A DNA stretch of 64,000 nucleotides, taken from NCBI GenBank assembly GCA_009667805.1, contig CM019066.1, positions 331,768,077-331,832,076 of the forward strand, read 5' to 3'. Numbering within the stretch: the stretch's first letter is position 1; each line of letters opens with the position of its first letter. Under the pieces are notes generated by a model. It saw only the letters and a program-made list of their open reading frames with translations, was not told where the DNA came from and did not search any database. Positions 23,225 to 34,815 of this stretch are shown here, piece after piece. A program made the position numbers and the translations under genes. The stretch is from Leptobrachium leishanense (lineage: Eukaryota; Chordata; Amphibia; Anura; Megophryidae).

Positions 23225-24599
23225 ACAGGTACTCGTTGATGGCCCTCTGCTGCTTGTGCAGACGCTGCAGCATTGCTAATGTCGAGTTCCACCTGGTGGG
23301 CATGTCACAGATCAGACGGTTTGTGGGAAGGTGGAATTCTCTTTGAATTTCTGCCAGGCGAACGCTTGCTGGGAATGACCGTCTGAAGTGGCTGCAGACT
23401 TTTCTGGCCTGGATGAGAAGCTCTGGCAGCCCTGGGTACCTGGTTAGGAAACGCTGTACCACTAGATTTAGGACGTGTGCTAGGCATGGTACATGCGTCA
23501 ATTTACCCTTGCGTAGGGCAGAGAGAAGGTTGCTGCCATTATCGCAGACGATCATTCCCAGCTGAAGCTGGCGTGGTGTTAACCATCTCTGCACCTGCCC
23601 CTGCAGAGCTGACAGAATTTCTGGCCCGGTGTGGCTCCTGTCCCCTAAACAAACCAGCTCAAGCACAGTATGGCATCTTTTTGCTTGAGCCATTGCGTAG
23701 ACCCTGTCAGGCGTCGGTTTAACTGCCACTTCGCCAGAGACAGAGAAGGAGGAGGAGGAGGAAGAGGGAGAGGTGGTGGAGCAGACAGACCTCATACAAG
23801 CAGCTTTCTGGAGGCGTGGTGGATGAACAAGCTCCAGCACAGAACCCCGTCTTGGATCCCTCCCAGCTGCAATCAGAGTTACCCAGTGTGCCGTGAAGGA
23901 AATGTAATGACCCTGTCCATGCTTGCTGGACCACGTGTCTAAAGTCACATGCACCTTGCTGCTGACTGCCTTTCCCAATGACTGGATAACATTGTCTTCC
24001 ACGTGCTGGTATAGTGCTGGAATGGCCTTGCATGAAAAGTAATGGTGTTTTGGAACCTGCCACTGTGGTTCAGCAGATTCAGCAAATTCACGGAAGGGAG
24101 CACAGTCCACCAGCTGGAAAGGCAGCAGCTGCAATGCGAGTAATTTTGCTAAGCTGGCATTTAGACGCTGTGCTTGGGGATGGTTGGGACTATATTTTTT
24201 CTTTCGCTGCAGCAGCTGCGGCAACGTAATCTGACTGCGTAAATCTTCAGCTGCTGGGATGATGTCACATTGTGAGGAAGGAGCTGGTACATCCATTACT
24301 GTAGCATCATCCCTGTCGGTGGAGGTTGTAGGCAATGACATGGCAGGACATACAGTGGGGGTAGAGACAGATGAAGAGGAGGAGGACCTACGCAAAGTTT
24401 TGCACCAACGGGATGTGTGGCAGTTGTTCATATGTCGCCTCAAGCACGTGGTACCCAAGTGTCCGGTATCTTTCCCACACTTAAGCCTCATCTGACATAG
24501 ATTACAAATAGCAATGCTGCGCTCTACTGCACATTTCTTAAAGAACTCCCAGACAACAGAGTTCCTGCATGTGTTCTTTGAGACAACAGCGCTCTGCAC
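23225..24599 (-). CDS. hAT transposase exon: BED finger and RNase H-like core
   Basis: A continuous open frame; counting from a GTG at 24599, which is a convenience and not a proven start. Residues 17-61 form a BED finger, with CNLC at 32-35 and the histidines of HMNNCH at 56-61. Residues 66-120 are serine-rich and probably linker. The RNase H-like fold shows the first catalytic aspartate in VTLDTWSSKH (D221) and the second in MIVCDNGSN (D353). It also has the CLAH motif (372-375) and the DMPTRWNST motif near 433. The exon ends at the donor GTGAGT (23224-23219). After the obvious acceptor the reading frame is off by one, which suggests an inserted base at the junction or a different splice choice. 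Confidence 0.8.
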
Positions 24600-25427
24600 T
24601 GGAGCAGCTCTGACATGTGATGCCTTGGAATTGGCTAGTGCTACGGTTGGTCACAGTGGATGTTGTGCCTCGTGTTTGCTCTGCCTCCTCCTCCCCCTCT
24701 TCCTCACTTAATTCCTCTGTTCGATCAGGCACCCAGGTGGAGTCAGTGACATCATCATTGTCATCATCATCCCCCTATCTCCTCGTCACTGGAGCAAACT
24801 TGGCAGTATGCTGCAGCTGCTGGGGCAACATGAGTGCCAATTATTTGTGTGTCATCACTGGCACCCCCTTCCTCTAGGTTGATTATACTCCCTTCCTCAA
24901 CCTCAGAGATTGAATCAGAGCACTGTACTTGCTGCGCATCCTCAAGTAGCATGTCACTCTCATTGTAGTCAAACAATTCAGCTGACTCCTCCGTGTGTGA
25001 TAGCGAGGCTACGGCAGGAGTAGCTGTGGACATGGAGGCTGCATTAGATGCTTTGGCAGCTGAGGTGGACTGTAAACCACTACAAGCCTGGCTGGCAGAG
25101 GACTCTGAGGATGAGGATGGCCTGGTTAGCCAATCCACCAAGTCCTCTGTATGTTGCTGCTGCTTAAGACGGCCAGCACCAGTTAGAAAGGACAAGCGTG
25201 CCCCTGCAGAGGATGCACCACGTCCACCACGACCAGAGGCACAGCCTCCCGACACAGGGCTGCTTGCCCTCTTATCTGTGTCTGGGAGCATCTGCCTGTC
25301 CTTTTTGTTCTTTCAGACATGGTGAGTGATACATAGATTAATATATACAGAACTCTGATTCAACTCTGGTATAAAGATTTAAAGAACTCTGGTATAACTC
25401 AGTTAGACACACTGATAGCTGGCAGCC

Positions 25428-26044
25428 AGTGACAAGAGACAGATCACCTCAATTCACAAATGTTTTAAAAAAATTAGTGAGCCCCAAAATACTGCGTGGT
25501 ACTGGTTGTGTGACAAGACACAGATCACCTCAATTCACAAATGTTTTAAAGAAATTAATGAGCCCCAAAATACTGCGTGGTACTGGTTGTGTGACAAGAC
25601 ACAGATCACCTCAATTCACAAATGTTTTAAAGAAATTAGTGAGCCCCAAAATACTGCGTGGTACTGGTTGTGTGACAAGACACAGATCACCTCAATTCAC
25701 AAATGTTTTAAAGAAATTAATGAGCCCCAAAATACTGCGTGGTACTGGTTGTGTGACAAGACACAGATCACCTCAATTCACAAATGTTTTAAAGAAATTA
25801 GTGAGCCCCGAAATACTGCGTGGTACTGGTTGTGTGACAAGACACAGATCACCTCAATTCACAAATGTTTTAAAGAAATTAGTGAGCCCCAAAATACTGT
25901 GTGGTACTGGTTGTGTGACAAGACACAGATCACCTCAATTCACAAATGTTTTAATGAAATTAGTGAGCCCCAAAATACTGCGTGGTACTGGCTGTGTGAC
26001 AAGACACAGAAGATCACCTCAATTCACAAATGTTTTAAAGAAAG
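25428..26044. repeat. 81-bp minisatellite, about 7.6 copies
   Basis: The unit begins GTGACAAGACACAGATCACC and includes ATACTGCGTGGTACTGG. Copies start at about 25428, 25509, 25590, 25671, 25752, 25833, 25914 and 25995; the last has an extra AGA. Copies are more than 95% alike by eye. Since 81 is divisible by three, two plus-strand frames stay open through the array and encode 27-residue repeats. I regard these frames as by-products. Confidence 0.95.
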
Positions 26045-26147
26045 TTGTTTTTCCCCCCAGGTCTCATGGATATTGCCCCCCAGGTCTCATGGATAGTGCC
26101 CCAGGTCTCATGGATAGTGCCCCCAGCTCACCTCTCATTGCCGCGTG

Positions 26148-26409
26148 CACAGCTGTGAAGGGGCGCAGCCGAGTCCTGCTGGAACGATTGCCGGCGGCCG
26201 CGTGCTTCCTGCTAGAACGGCCGCTGACAGGAAGTGCAGCCACTCACCTGGGATCGATGAAACAGCCAGCCGCGATCTCGCAAGACCGCGGCTGGTTGTT
26301 AGATCCCAGGCGAGTGGCTGCACTTCCTGTCAGCGGCCGTTCTAGCAGGAAGCACGCGGCCGCCGGCAATCGTTCCCGCAGGACTTGGCTGCGCCCCTTC
26401 ACAGCTGTG
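26148..26409. repeat. 262-bp GC-rich palindrome
   Basis: The left arm starts CACAGCTGTGAAGGGGCGCA at 26148, and the right arm ends with its complement at 26409. The outer 108 bp of each arm differ at only three positions. The centre holds a smaller inverted pair (CAGCCAGCCGCG / CGCGGCTGG). It lies shortly after the 81-bp array, with three GGTCTCATGGATA phrases between them. It may be a foldback insertion or the end of a rearranged element. Confidence 0.92.
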
Positions 26410-27800
26410 CCTGAGACACGTGCCTCACTCGCCTCGCCCTTCCTACGGCCCTGCCGTTAGGTGTCTTGCCCAAGGACACTTACTGAAGAGGTGCTCGTCT
26501 CCACAGGCTCTCTCCACGCAGAGCAGTGATGTTACCTCTACTCCACGCAGCCGGTATTATTCATACATGTTACTCTGTGTTTGTTACTTAGATTGAGAAC
26601 CAAAAAACTGAGACACCAATTTGTGACTGATGGATGTATTAGTGGGTTTAATGGGGGTATCTGTAGATCGTCACTTTTATTTAAACTTATTTTGCATAGA
26701 AAGAGCAGATATTGATATTGATTGGGCAACGCCCTTCTGTTGATAATAAGTTGTTTATATTTAATGTAACTCCTATTGATTTCCAGGTGAAAGAACCCTT
26801 CAACAAGACGAAAAACTGGCAAATATTTTTTGGCTTTTCCAGCTTTCTCAGTCTTCGACATTAATAGAAAGAAGCCAATGACGAGCTAATTAATATGGAT
26901 GCTTAATCAAACCTAATTTTCTAAATATTTTTTTTCTATGTTTTTTACTCTTTTCTCTCTATATATATTTTAAATAATTTTAACAGCTCAGATTGCTAGA
27001 AAGTTTAGTTAACTGGCAAGGGAAATAAAACAAATATCCTCATGTGCGGACTGCCATAATCACCGTAGCATTTACAATGTTGAATGATGTGTGATGGAAG
27101 GGTTGAGATACATTTTAATTTGCGCTGTTTTGAAGTGGCGCTTATTTGCAAAACTATCCAATACTGAGATTAATCGTGACAGATGTCATTCATGATAGAT
27201 TTCTAATCTAAATTTATTACCTCTTTTTCCCCATTCTCATAAAGGACTTTCTTATTTATTTTATAGATGTTGAACTTCCAATCAAAATGATTTCACTTTT
27301 TAAAAATGCATAAACCGTACTATGTCTCAGTCCTGGCTCTCATTCTCTCGTGGGTACACTAGGAAAGACAAATTATGACGCAATTTATTTCAGTCTTACT
27401 GAACATGTTATGATTGAGACGAGGCATTAAAGTGACCTACAGATGGATTATATTTAGAGAACTCGTTCCCTGTGAATGTAAACATCAGAGATGTTGGACC
27501 AGATTAAAATGGTTTTACATGCAATTACTTAAAGCAGATTACCGTTGCATGTTTGGAGTAACAATGACAAGTGAAATAGACTTAAAAACTACTTTACGAT
27601 ATCAGTTTCGTCGCATTGTTAAGTCTTATCAGGCCCAGTGCACTTGCAAAAAAATTACAACTCCAGCTTTGTTGCAAATGAAAATAAAATAGAAGCAAAT
27701 GCATTTTTACACTGTAAGCATGCATTCATAGAGTTATTGGGCAAGTGTTCTTATAAAAGTTTTTTTTGTAATAAAGGGGCACTTTGTTAAAAATTACACA
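26410..27800. other. no recognisable feature
   Basis: It begins with GTGTCTTGCCCAAGGACACT (about 26461), a phrase I have seen in other vertebrate repeats, and then becomes AT-rich without genes I can support. The 92-residue frame at 27414-27692 has no motif. Confidence 0.4.
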
Positions 27801-27981
27801 CAGGTCTATTCACTAAAGGTTAAACTCGGGAGAATTGGCTGGAGAAGTGAAAATTGTAGGTCAAAATAGCCAAACTAGAAAAATTCTCCCATTTATCTTA
27901 CTTTCCAAATCTGCTATTTGGTCTAGATTGTTCTCTTCTCCTACCAATTCTCCTGAGTTTCACCTTTAGTGAATAGACCTG
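27801..27981. mobile_element. palindromic MITE, 181 bp
   Basis: The ends are CAGGTCTATTCACTAAAGGT and its complement at 27962-27981. Most of the interior is also inverted (GGAGAATTGGC / CCAATTCTCC; GTCAAAATAGCC / GCTATTTGG), so the element folds end to end. It is related in design to the one at 60877. Confidence 0.75.
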
Positions 27982-28139
27982 ATAGTCATTTCAATAGAGT
28001 TCCCAATTTTGACTTTATATGGAGCTATATGCCAGTTTAAATTCCCATTGGCACTAGGACAGCACCCGCTCTTGGAGGGTTGATCAAAGAGATACTCATG
28101 GGTTACTGATCAATGGCTCTGTGCTCTCTTCAACATACA

Positions 28140-28352
28140 TCTAAGTGTGTTTTTGAGCAAAACAAAGGTGTATGAGACTGCTGAGAATGGGAAACAGCAT
28201 GCATGTCCTGCCCTGTGATGGGTCCTTGCTCAGATCTCACACATGGCATCATCAAGCTTAAACTGAATGAAACCTGAGCAGGGACCCAACTTAGGGCAGA
28301 CCACGTATGCTGTTGACCATTCTCAGCAATCTTATAGACCCTTGTTTAATAC
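28140..28352. repeat. imperfect inverted repeat of about 210 bp
   Basis: The left arm (AAACAAAGGTGTATGAGA, CTGCTGAGAATGG, CAGCATGC, CTGCCCT, GGGTCCTTGCTCAG) is matched in reverse by the right arm (CTGAGCAGGGACCC, AGGGCAG, ATGCTG, CCATTCTCAGCA, ACCCTTGTTT). There is roughly 45 bp between arms. Non-coding, perhaps an old MITE. Confidence 0.75.
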
Positions 28353-28678
28353 ACTAAATGTGTTTTTAAGCTTTCTGTTGTGGTTAAACACATTCTTCTA
28401 GTGTTCATTCAAGTCAAAATTCCACACTCCATTGAACACAGGTTGTCTTTTGTTTTGCTGCAATGTGCCTTTATTGACTACACAAAACAGACTATATCCA
28501 GCACACGACACTTACCATTTTTATAGATTTGTCTTAATGTAGATACGCAGTTTCCAACCAGTTTTCGTTAAAAGTGAAATCCAAGAATAAAATTTTAAAA
28601 AATTGACTACTATTCCATGTAGGCCAGAGTTGCCGATCCCTAGTTTCCACCCAATGTTTTGTCAGGGAAAAACACATA

Positions 28679-29548
28679 CAGGGTTATTCAAAGAGAATCG
28701 AAAAGTCACCGCATGTTTGGTGACTTTTCATTCTCTTCAATTCGGGCTGATTTGTCAAACCCATTTCGGCGACCCTGCGGTGTAGTCAGCAAGCTCCACA
28801 GGGCCGTCGAAGCGCAGGGAAAAGCTGCCGCAAACCCGACGAAACGTCACCGAAAAAACCCGGCGAATGCACGCCGAAACCCGCAAAAACATCTGGATTA
28901 ACCCGCCGAAGACGCCGGAAAAACCCGAGCAGGAGCCGATCACACGCAGCTAAGCCACCGGAAAAACCCGACACCGCAGACGAGGGAAGTGAATAAATTA
29001 GCAAAACAGTTTGCTTGAATATTTGAAAAGTGAAACGTTGTTTGCAAAGAAACTACTGAGCGAAAATGTCTGAAATTTACATATGAGATCCAAGGAATGA
29101 TAATAAAAAGGCCTGTTACAGAAAAAATAAATAAACTTAAAAAATGCTGAATCCTAAAAAATCTAAAAATAAAGAGACTCTTTACAGCAGAATATAATAA
29201 TAAACAGTTTATTAGATATTGAATTAAAAGGGGAATATTTTTAACATTGAAGTCTATGGGATTCTCCTGAATAAACCTGTTGAATGAAACCACCGAATGG
29301 CAGGGCATTTCGCCAACGTTTCACTGCTGTTTTGTGTTCTCTGAATAGACGAAGCATTGCTTCTCTATGGGGATTTCACTGCCCTCGAACAGGTAACGAA
29401 CAGGCATCGTATGTGCAGGCAATTCGCCAAGATTTTGCGAACTGCCTGCTCTCTGAATAGCCGAATGGCCAGGAAAGGTAACCGTACGTTGAATTTCACT
29501 GTTCGGTTACCTTTTCGGCCACAATTCGGATCTCTTTGAATAACCCTG
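28679..29548 (+). mobile_element. GGTTATTC-family MITE
   Basis: The ends are CAGGGTTATTCAAAGAGA and TCTCTTTGAATAACCCTG, 18-bp perfect inverted repeats and the cleanest of the family. The interior has the family order, including CGAAACCCGC, GGCCTGTTACAG, ATAAACAGTTTATTAG and ACTGTTCGGT. No duplicated flank is evident (ATA on the left, CTA on the right). Non-coding. Confidence 0.8.
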
Positions 29549-31137
29549 CTAGTCATTATTTTGGAAGAAAAATTATGTATGGCAATCCAGCTAGGAACTA
29601 TGAGTTCTATAAGCTCTGTTGGAAGGGATACCACATGGGACAACACAAGAGCACAGAGTAGGGACCCAGCTCAACCCAAGCAGATTATAGCGGGTTGCTA
29701 TTAGATAAATTGTGCGTGAGTCATTATCCATTACCGGCTTGGTAATAATGACTCTAGTCCTCCCGAGCTCTTGTGTCAGAGTTCTTGAAAGGCCCTTATC
29801 TATACTGGCAGCAGCGACACCACTGGTACCATCTCCTGGAGTCCATTAAGCTGCAAAAGCAGGTCACGCTAGGCCAGAGGAAGGACACAGTATGCAAGGC
29901 GTGAGAATGCAGGATCGCACTACCTGCTGTGCTGTGGGATCTGAGGCCAGTAAAGCATTTTTTAAGCTATTTAAATTATAACGTTAAGAGATTTTGCAAA
30001 AGCCAAATCAATTAACACCAGGGTTTGAGAGACAGTATTTAATTATGAATACTGTCTTGAGTTGAAAAGGATGAGCTGAGATGCAATACCTCGATCTTCT
30101 CTGATAAGCCACAAAATGTAGGATCCATTAATTTACAGTGACTTTCCGAAATATCAGAGCCACAAGCTATGTGTTGGTTTGAAAAGCAGCTCGAGTCATT
30201 TGCTAAAAGGCTCAGTTGGCCATGGGACTATCATGGAGGGTATAATATAATCTATGCATTGAAAGAAATTTACAGTGCTGTCCTTTCTAACATATTTGAT
30301 GAAGATCCTTCCTATATCACTTATGTCACATAATCATAGACATGTGTCCACCATCACTAGATGCTATTCCATGTGGATCGATAGTTATTGCATAAAATGC
30401 AATCCAAAGGTATATACTATTACAGTATCACTCTTTCCCAATGGTTAGTGTATGTTTTCAGATCATTTAGTTTATAAAGGACACAAAACCGTAATTCTGT
30501 GATTAATCAGCAAACACATGCTCAGCTAGCATGAAAATGATGCTGTCTTAAAGATTTTGTTACCCTCTATGCACTATAACAATGCAGATTGAATGGAAAC
30601 AGTGACCCGTGTTTGACACCATTACGCCCTTCTCCAGAGAGTCTCAGGCAGCAGCTTCATCCACCCCGAGTGCAGAAGTTAGCTCCGACCACAAAGCCGG
30701 TATTGGCGTGCACTGATTTGGTATTGTGATGTAGGTTAAAGAAACGGGCATAGGCAACGGCTCTTAATGTATACACAGGGGCCGACTGACATCTAATCTT
30801 GTGTCGCACCCATAGGAGGCCAAACCCATAAAACCCCCGCCCCTACAACGCAACACGCACATGTACATTATATTGCTAGAGAATTTATTTCTGAACTTAT
30901 TAAAATAACCTTTTTGAAAATTGTGTGAAGAAAATCCACCTGGACCAAGCAGTGAATTGGGGAATTCATTGTGCTCTCTCTAGATTTACAGATGGCCACC
31001 GCTCTGCTGCAGCAGCCATCACCAACTCATTGCAGCTAAGGCTGCACCGCGGCACAGAATGTCCCTGTGGCAAATGTAGGAAACTGCCGAACACTTTAAA
31101 AAGATACTGTACATTACTGACACTATGCACATTACAG
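29549..31137. other. no recognisable gene
   Basis: It contains a hairpin with TTAAGAGATTTTGC / GCCAAATCAATTAA at about 29984-30015, related to those at about 18660 and 39488, so a worn MITE may be present. Otherwise unrecognised. Confidence 0.4.
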
Positions 31138-31440
31138 AGCTCCACAGCAATAAAACTCACAGTAATGTGCCGTGCGTATGAGTGTATCACAGAGCTCCAC
31201 AGCAATAAAACTCACAATAATGTGCCGTGTGTAATAGTGTATCACAGACCTCCCCAGCAATAAAACTCACAGTAATTTATTATTTTATTTTATTTATTTT
31301 ATTTGCAAAGTATTTTACCAGGAAGGAGACATTGAGATTTCTCTCGTTTTCAAGTATGTCATGGGTAATGTGCTCTGTGTATGATTGTATCACAGAGCTC
31401 CACAGCAATAAAACTTACAGCAATGTGCAATGTGTATGAG
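31138..31440. repeat. interrupted 54-bp tandem repeat with a short interspersed repeat
   Basis: Copies of GAGCTCCACAGCAATAAAACT…GTGCCGTG(C/T)GTAT occur at about 31138, 31192, 31246 (GACCTCCCCAGC) and 31396. Between the third and fourth lies a block (31278-31370) with (TTTTA)n and ACCAGGAAGGAGACATTGAG plus TTTTCAAGTATGTC. A similar block is at 63795-63865, and it is the likely source of the 33-bp minisatellite at 2745. Confidence 0.75.
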
Positions 31441-33227
31441 CTGCTGGGTATCATTGGAAAAGCCAAACTTAGTTTTTACAGGACCCACGGTCCAGAGGTA
31501 CAGGGGTCTATCGCATCTCCCATAAGCAGGGAAAATCCAAGTTTGTTACGTGAACGCGTGCATGCTCGATGACTCCTGCAGCCCATGGGCAGTCCCACAG
31601 CATGACTGACATCCAAGATGCCAGCACACTGTGGCTGCAGCCCCTGCTCGGTGCCAGACCTGGGGCAGGAATCCCCTTTACGCTCTACGGACGTTCCAGG
31701 ACTGCAAGGTAGACTGATTGGGCCCCAGTGCATGATGGGTTAGCCAGTCCCTTTGTGTAGGCTTTGAGCGCAATCGCATCGGCTGGACTCTCACTCAAGT
31801 GTTCAGCCTACAGCTCTTGTGACAGCTGTGGATTGGCAGGAAGTCAATAGCTTGTCATGTCCGGAAACTCTCAAGAGACCTCAGTGCTGGAATGAAAGTG
31901 AATTTATAGCTCACTAAAGGGTGGAAACCAGAAGGTGTGAAGGGTCAGGACTGGTTAATGTGTAACCCCTCCGTTCCACTCCTTCTGCTTTGACCCCAAA
32001 GTATTTGCACTCAGGAAAATGTATGGAAAAACAAGAACAAGGAAAAATGTATCTTAAATGGTTGTTCTAAAGTATTGCTAGTGGTGTAGTTCTCCACTTG
32101 GAACAGGGCCCACAGCCTGCATGAGTGATCGTAATGTCAGCTATTAGGAAAACATCAAGAGATGTGGCGTACTTATTAGTTCGGAAACATGAATATTCTA
32201 TCCGCTGATAGAAATAATATGGTATCTAGAGTCCTGTCAATGACAGTTAGGCTTAAAAATACATAAATACTTATATCCAAAATGGTTATAGTCATCATTT
32301 GAATAAAATACAGATTTTGCAAGCTGTAAAGCACATCATTGCAATATACTAGTCTGTGAAAGGTTTGATTCGCAAAATACAGTTCTTTAAGCAAGTCATT
32401 AAATCTATCTAAAAGGGCCTCATTTGAGAGGCAATAAAATTTTTAATCATTTTATTATTAAAAGAGTATTTAATATGTAGCTAATTAAATGCCAAAGGCA
32501 GGTTATCTGAGTTTAACCTTCAAAAGGAAAATGATGTATCAAAGTGCCGCTAGCATCATGGGATAGAAATGTAGAAATGTCATGCTCGTAATCATTGCAT
32601 GACAACTAGCTACTGGCCTTTTATACTGCTATAGTCAAATTACCTGATTAAATTAATAGCCATTTAGATGTTTTAGGGACTGCACAGACCTACAGTAAAT
32701 GAAAATTAGGTTCATTATATTTTCTGAGTGGGCTAGATGGACCCTATAATAAAACACGTATGCCCATTGTTCATATTGTTTAAATTAGGCAATTAAAAGT
32801 CTTTTTTAAAAAGCCACCAATTTCCCGTAATATGAAGAGAACTCAGTTTACTCTAATGAACAGTGATTACACCATCTATCCGAGCTTCTTTATTTCTGTA
32901 GGTATTTTCTTATTCTTTGGTTCTGCGTTGTCCCGTTCAAATACTCAAGGGTCATCAACAACCAAGGCTGACGTCGCAGCACACACACCACTGTGATCGT
33001 TACGGGCCCAGCTTTCTAATATTTCAGTCGTATAAAAGTATACGTTCGCCGAAATAGCTTTATTGTTTCCTTCTTTAAGTCTTAATCGTTAAACCCAGGG
33101 AAGCAGTGCTCGTTTCACACGTGCACACTGAGTGTGTCCTTAGAGACCACTCCTCCCAGCGTCCTTTGCAGAGTTATGATAGCTCGACCGTGAGGCCATT
33201 CTACGGTAGTATCGCACGTTACTAGGG
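31441..33227. other. no recognisable feature
   Basis: A GC-moderate patch at 31470-31740 precedes AT-rich DNA. I find no motif, RNA gene or repeat that I can name. Confidence 0.4.
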
Positions 33228-33428
33228 TGTGCAGTATCCCTACCCATTGACCCATTACGGTGGATGTTGGATGGGTCTACAAAGTGCGATCCTCCATAGG
33301 AGGCTTGCACTTTGTAGGGCTGAGCGCACTAACGTGCACTCAGCGAGGTGGTCACATGGGCGTCCGAGCGGAAAGAACGTCCGTCCTCACAGGCATTCCT
33401 TCCACGCTCGTGTGACTCCGGCCTTAAG
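33228..33428. mobile_element. MITE related to the one at 43929
   Basis: It shares GCTACAAAGTGCGATCCTCC-type sequence (here GTCTACAAAGTGCGATCC), the ATAGGAGG hairpin and the end CGTGTGACTCCGGCCTTA with 43929-44265. The left boundary is unclear. Confidence 0.5.
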
Positions 33429-33586
33429 GGCTTTATACGCCTGGAGCTGCAGATTTGGATTTGCCTCTGGTACATTCCTCTCAGCTCTATTGTGCATATC
33501 CTTCATTCTTCTTATCACCCTATCAGGATCTTTGCCCAGGAGCACGCAGAGACCACAAAGGGACCTGTGCTAGAGCGGCTCTTGAT

Positions 33587-33944
33587 GTTACATAACCTGG
33601 CAGCACCTTTCCTGTCCTGCCCCTGCTTTGCTATCCAGTCCAGGGTTTCTGCTCAACCCGCCTGAATGAAGCTTCTGCTGTTCTCGAACAAGCCTGTTAA
33701 CCAAGGACCTCTATTTAAAGGAGTTGCCTCCCTATGGACCTTGCGTTGGCATTGAGCCTCATGGTGTGTTATCCGGATTTTGTCCTTTTGCTTGTGTTCC
33801 TGGTCACCCCTTGTTCCTGCGAGTATCCTGCTGTGCTTCACACCTGCAATAAACCTTAAGGATTTATCCATACCTGCCTGTCCATGCCATGTTTTCCCTG
33901 CTGTTTGGTACTCTCATCTGCCACACTGCATCATGACCCTGACA
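33587..33944 (+). mobile_element. LTR-like segment
   Basis: It starts TGTTACATAACCTGG and ends ATGACCCTGACA, giving TGT…ACA ends. It has a TATTTAAAG promoter-like box (about 33712) and a CAATAAACC polyadenylation-type signal (about 33847). Downstream sequence (33945-34260) may be the start of an internal region, but no gag or pol motif appears before it degrades. The start is a best guess. Confidence 0.45.
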
Positions 33945-34815
33945 GAATATCAACGCCAGAAAACCGAGCTTGCAGGGGACATACACTTCTGGAATCAATG
34001 CTCCAAGTTTCCTGTAAATGCTGCAGAAATGTACATCTTTGGTTAAAAAAAAAACTACTGAAAAGCCTTAGGGGACCCTCGACTAAGGTGTGCGCTGCTT
34101 CAACCAAGAAAGGAAGCCGAGCACCGTTCTTAGTAGAGGAACATTCAAGAAGGAGGTACATGAACTTGTGTTTTTTCTTGCGGGGCTTATTCCCACCACA
34201 TAGCTTTGTGTCCAGTGAGACCACCCAAGCGCTCAAATGGTTCTGTTGCTGCTGTTGCTAAACCACAGACTGGTGTGAGTATTACTGTGAGCCCTTCCAG
34301 ACAAGTTCCCACTACAACAACTATGGAGGTTGAGCCTAGAAATCCCATGGGTCATATAAACCCAAGAGCGCTGTATATTGTGTGATTTCCTGTGTACCAT
34401 CCTTGACTAGTGTCCCTGTGTAATCTCTGTTGTACTGATTCTCTGAATTGTTCGTCTACCACCTCTGATACTCGACCAGTATCAGTACCAGTTAGCTTGA
34501 TTCTCCCCGACAGCTACTGATAGTTCGGCAGCTGGTTGTTTTCTGTGTGTTTGGTTCTCACCTCACCTTTGTTGTGACACCTATCATTTTTAATGCCATT
34601 GTGTTGTTGGCAATTAGAGCTGACATAGTTAGCTTTCTACTGGGTCTATTTTGGGGTATGGGGCATGGACCAGTGGATGTAGCTCCAATAGCCTTTATGT
34701 TAATCTGACCTTACATGGAAGTAAAAGAGTTGTCCCACATTCGCACATCCTAAATTCACCCATTCAAAGTTAAAAGTGATACTTAAAGCAAATGGGCAAC
34801 TTCCATTCATTAAAA
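33945..34815. other. possible retrotransposon leader, otherwise unrecognised
   Basis: Directly after the LTR-like end. Short frames (33884-34261 plus, 33931-34236 minus) have no domain. A (GCT)n-like TGTTGCTGCTGTTGCT tract ends at about 34260. Confidence 0.3.

Larger units (their letters stand above)
22072..25321 (-). pseudogene. hAT transposase (BED zinc finger, RNase H-like, hAT C-terminal), decayed N-terminus
   Basis: The enzyme would bind the element ends and cut and paste it. Three blocks are seen in order on the minus strand. (1) An acidic N-terminal region from the ATG in CACCATGTCTGAA at about 25321 to about 24640, in which the frame changes at least twice (near 24770 and 24640). (2) A BED-finger and RNase H-like segment from 24640 to 23225. 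(3) A segment from 23169 to 22072 with LLDPRYKGK and the dimerisation region. A short intron (23224-23170) separates blocks 2 and 3. The domain content is that of ZBED-type hAT transposases and their domesticated relatives. As it stands the N-terminus cannot be read through, and the intron phases do not agree, so I call it a pseudogene. Confidence 0.85.
20733..25330 (-). mobile_element. hAT element with BED-finger transposase; far end not found
   Basis: The left terminus is TAGGGATGAGCCGAACACCC followed by runs of CCCGAACCCGAA. The same terminus bounds the non-autonomous copy at 56829, which has a verified 8-bp target duplication. The transposase runs on the minus strand from about 25321 to 22072, so its 3' side faces the recognised terminus. 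The opposite terminus (GCGCATCCCTA type) is not found up to 28 kb. It may be lost, or displaced by the 81-bp array and the palindrome that follow. The end given is the start-codon region, not a proven boundary. Confidence 0.75.

Noticed and set aside
25429..26460. 343-residue and 196-residue plus-strand frames with 27-residue repeats
   Set aside because: Produced by an 81-bp tandem array, then continuing into a palindrome. Two frames being open at once indicates absence of stops in the unit, not coding selection.
28000..28014. ATTTTGAC at 28006 as a possible right target duplication for the hAT starting at 20733
   Set aside because: The bases before it (GTTCCCA) are not the expected GCATCCCTA end, so an 8-base match is most likely chance.
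33884..34261. Frame downstream of the LTR-like segment as gag
   Set aside because: No zinc knuckle, protease or other retroviral motif, and both strands are similarly open.
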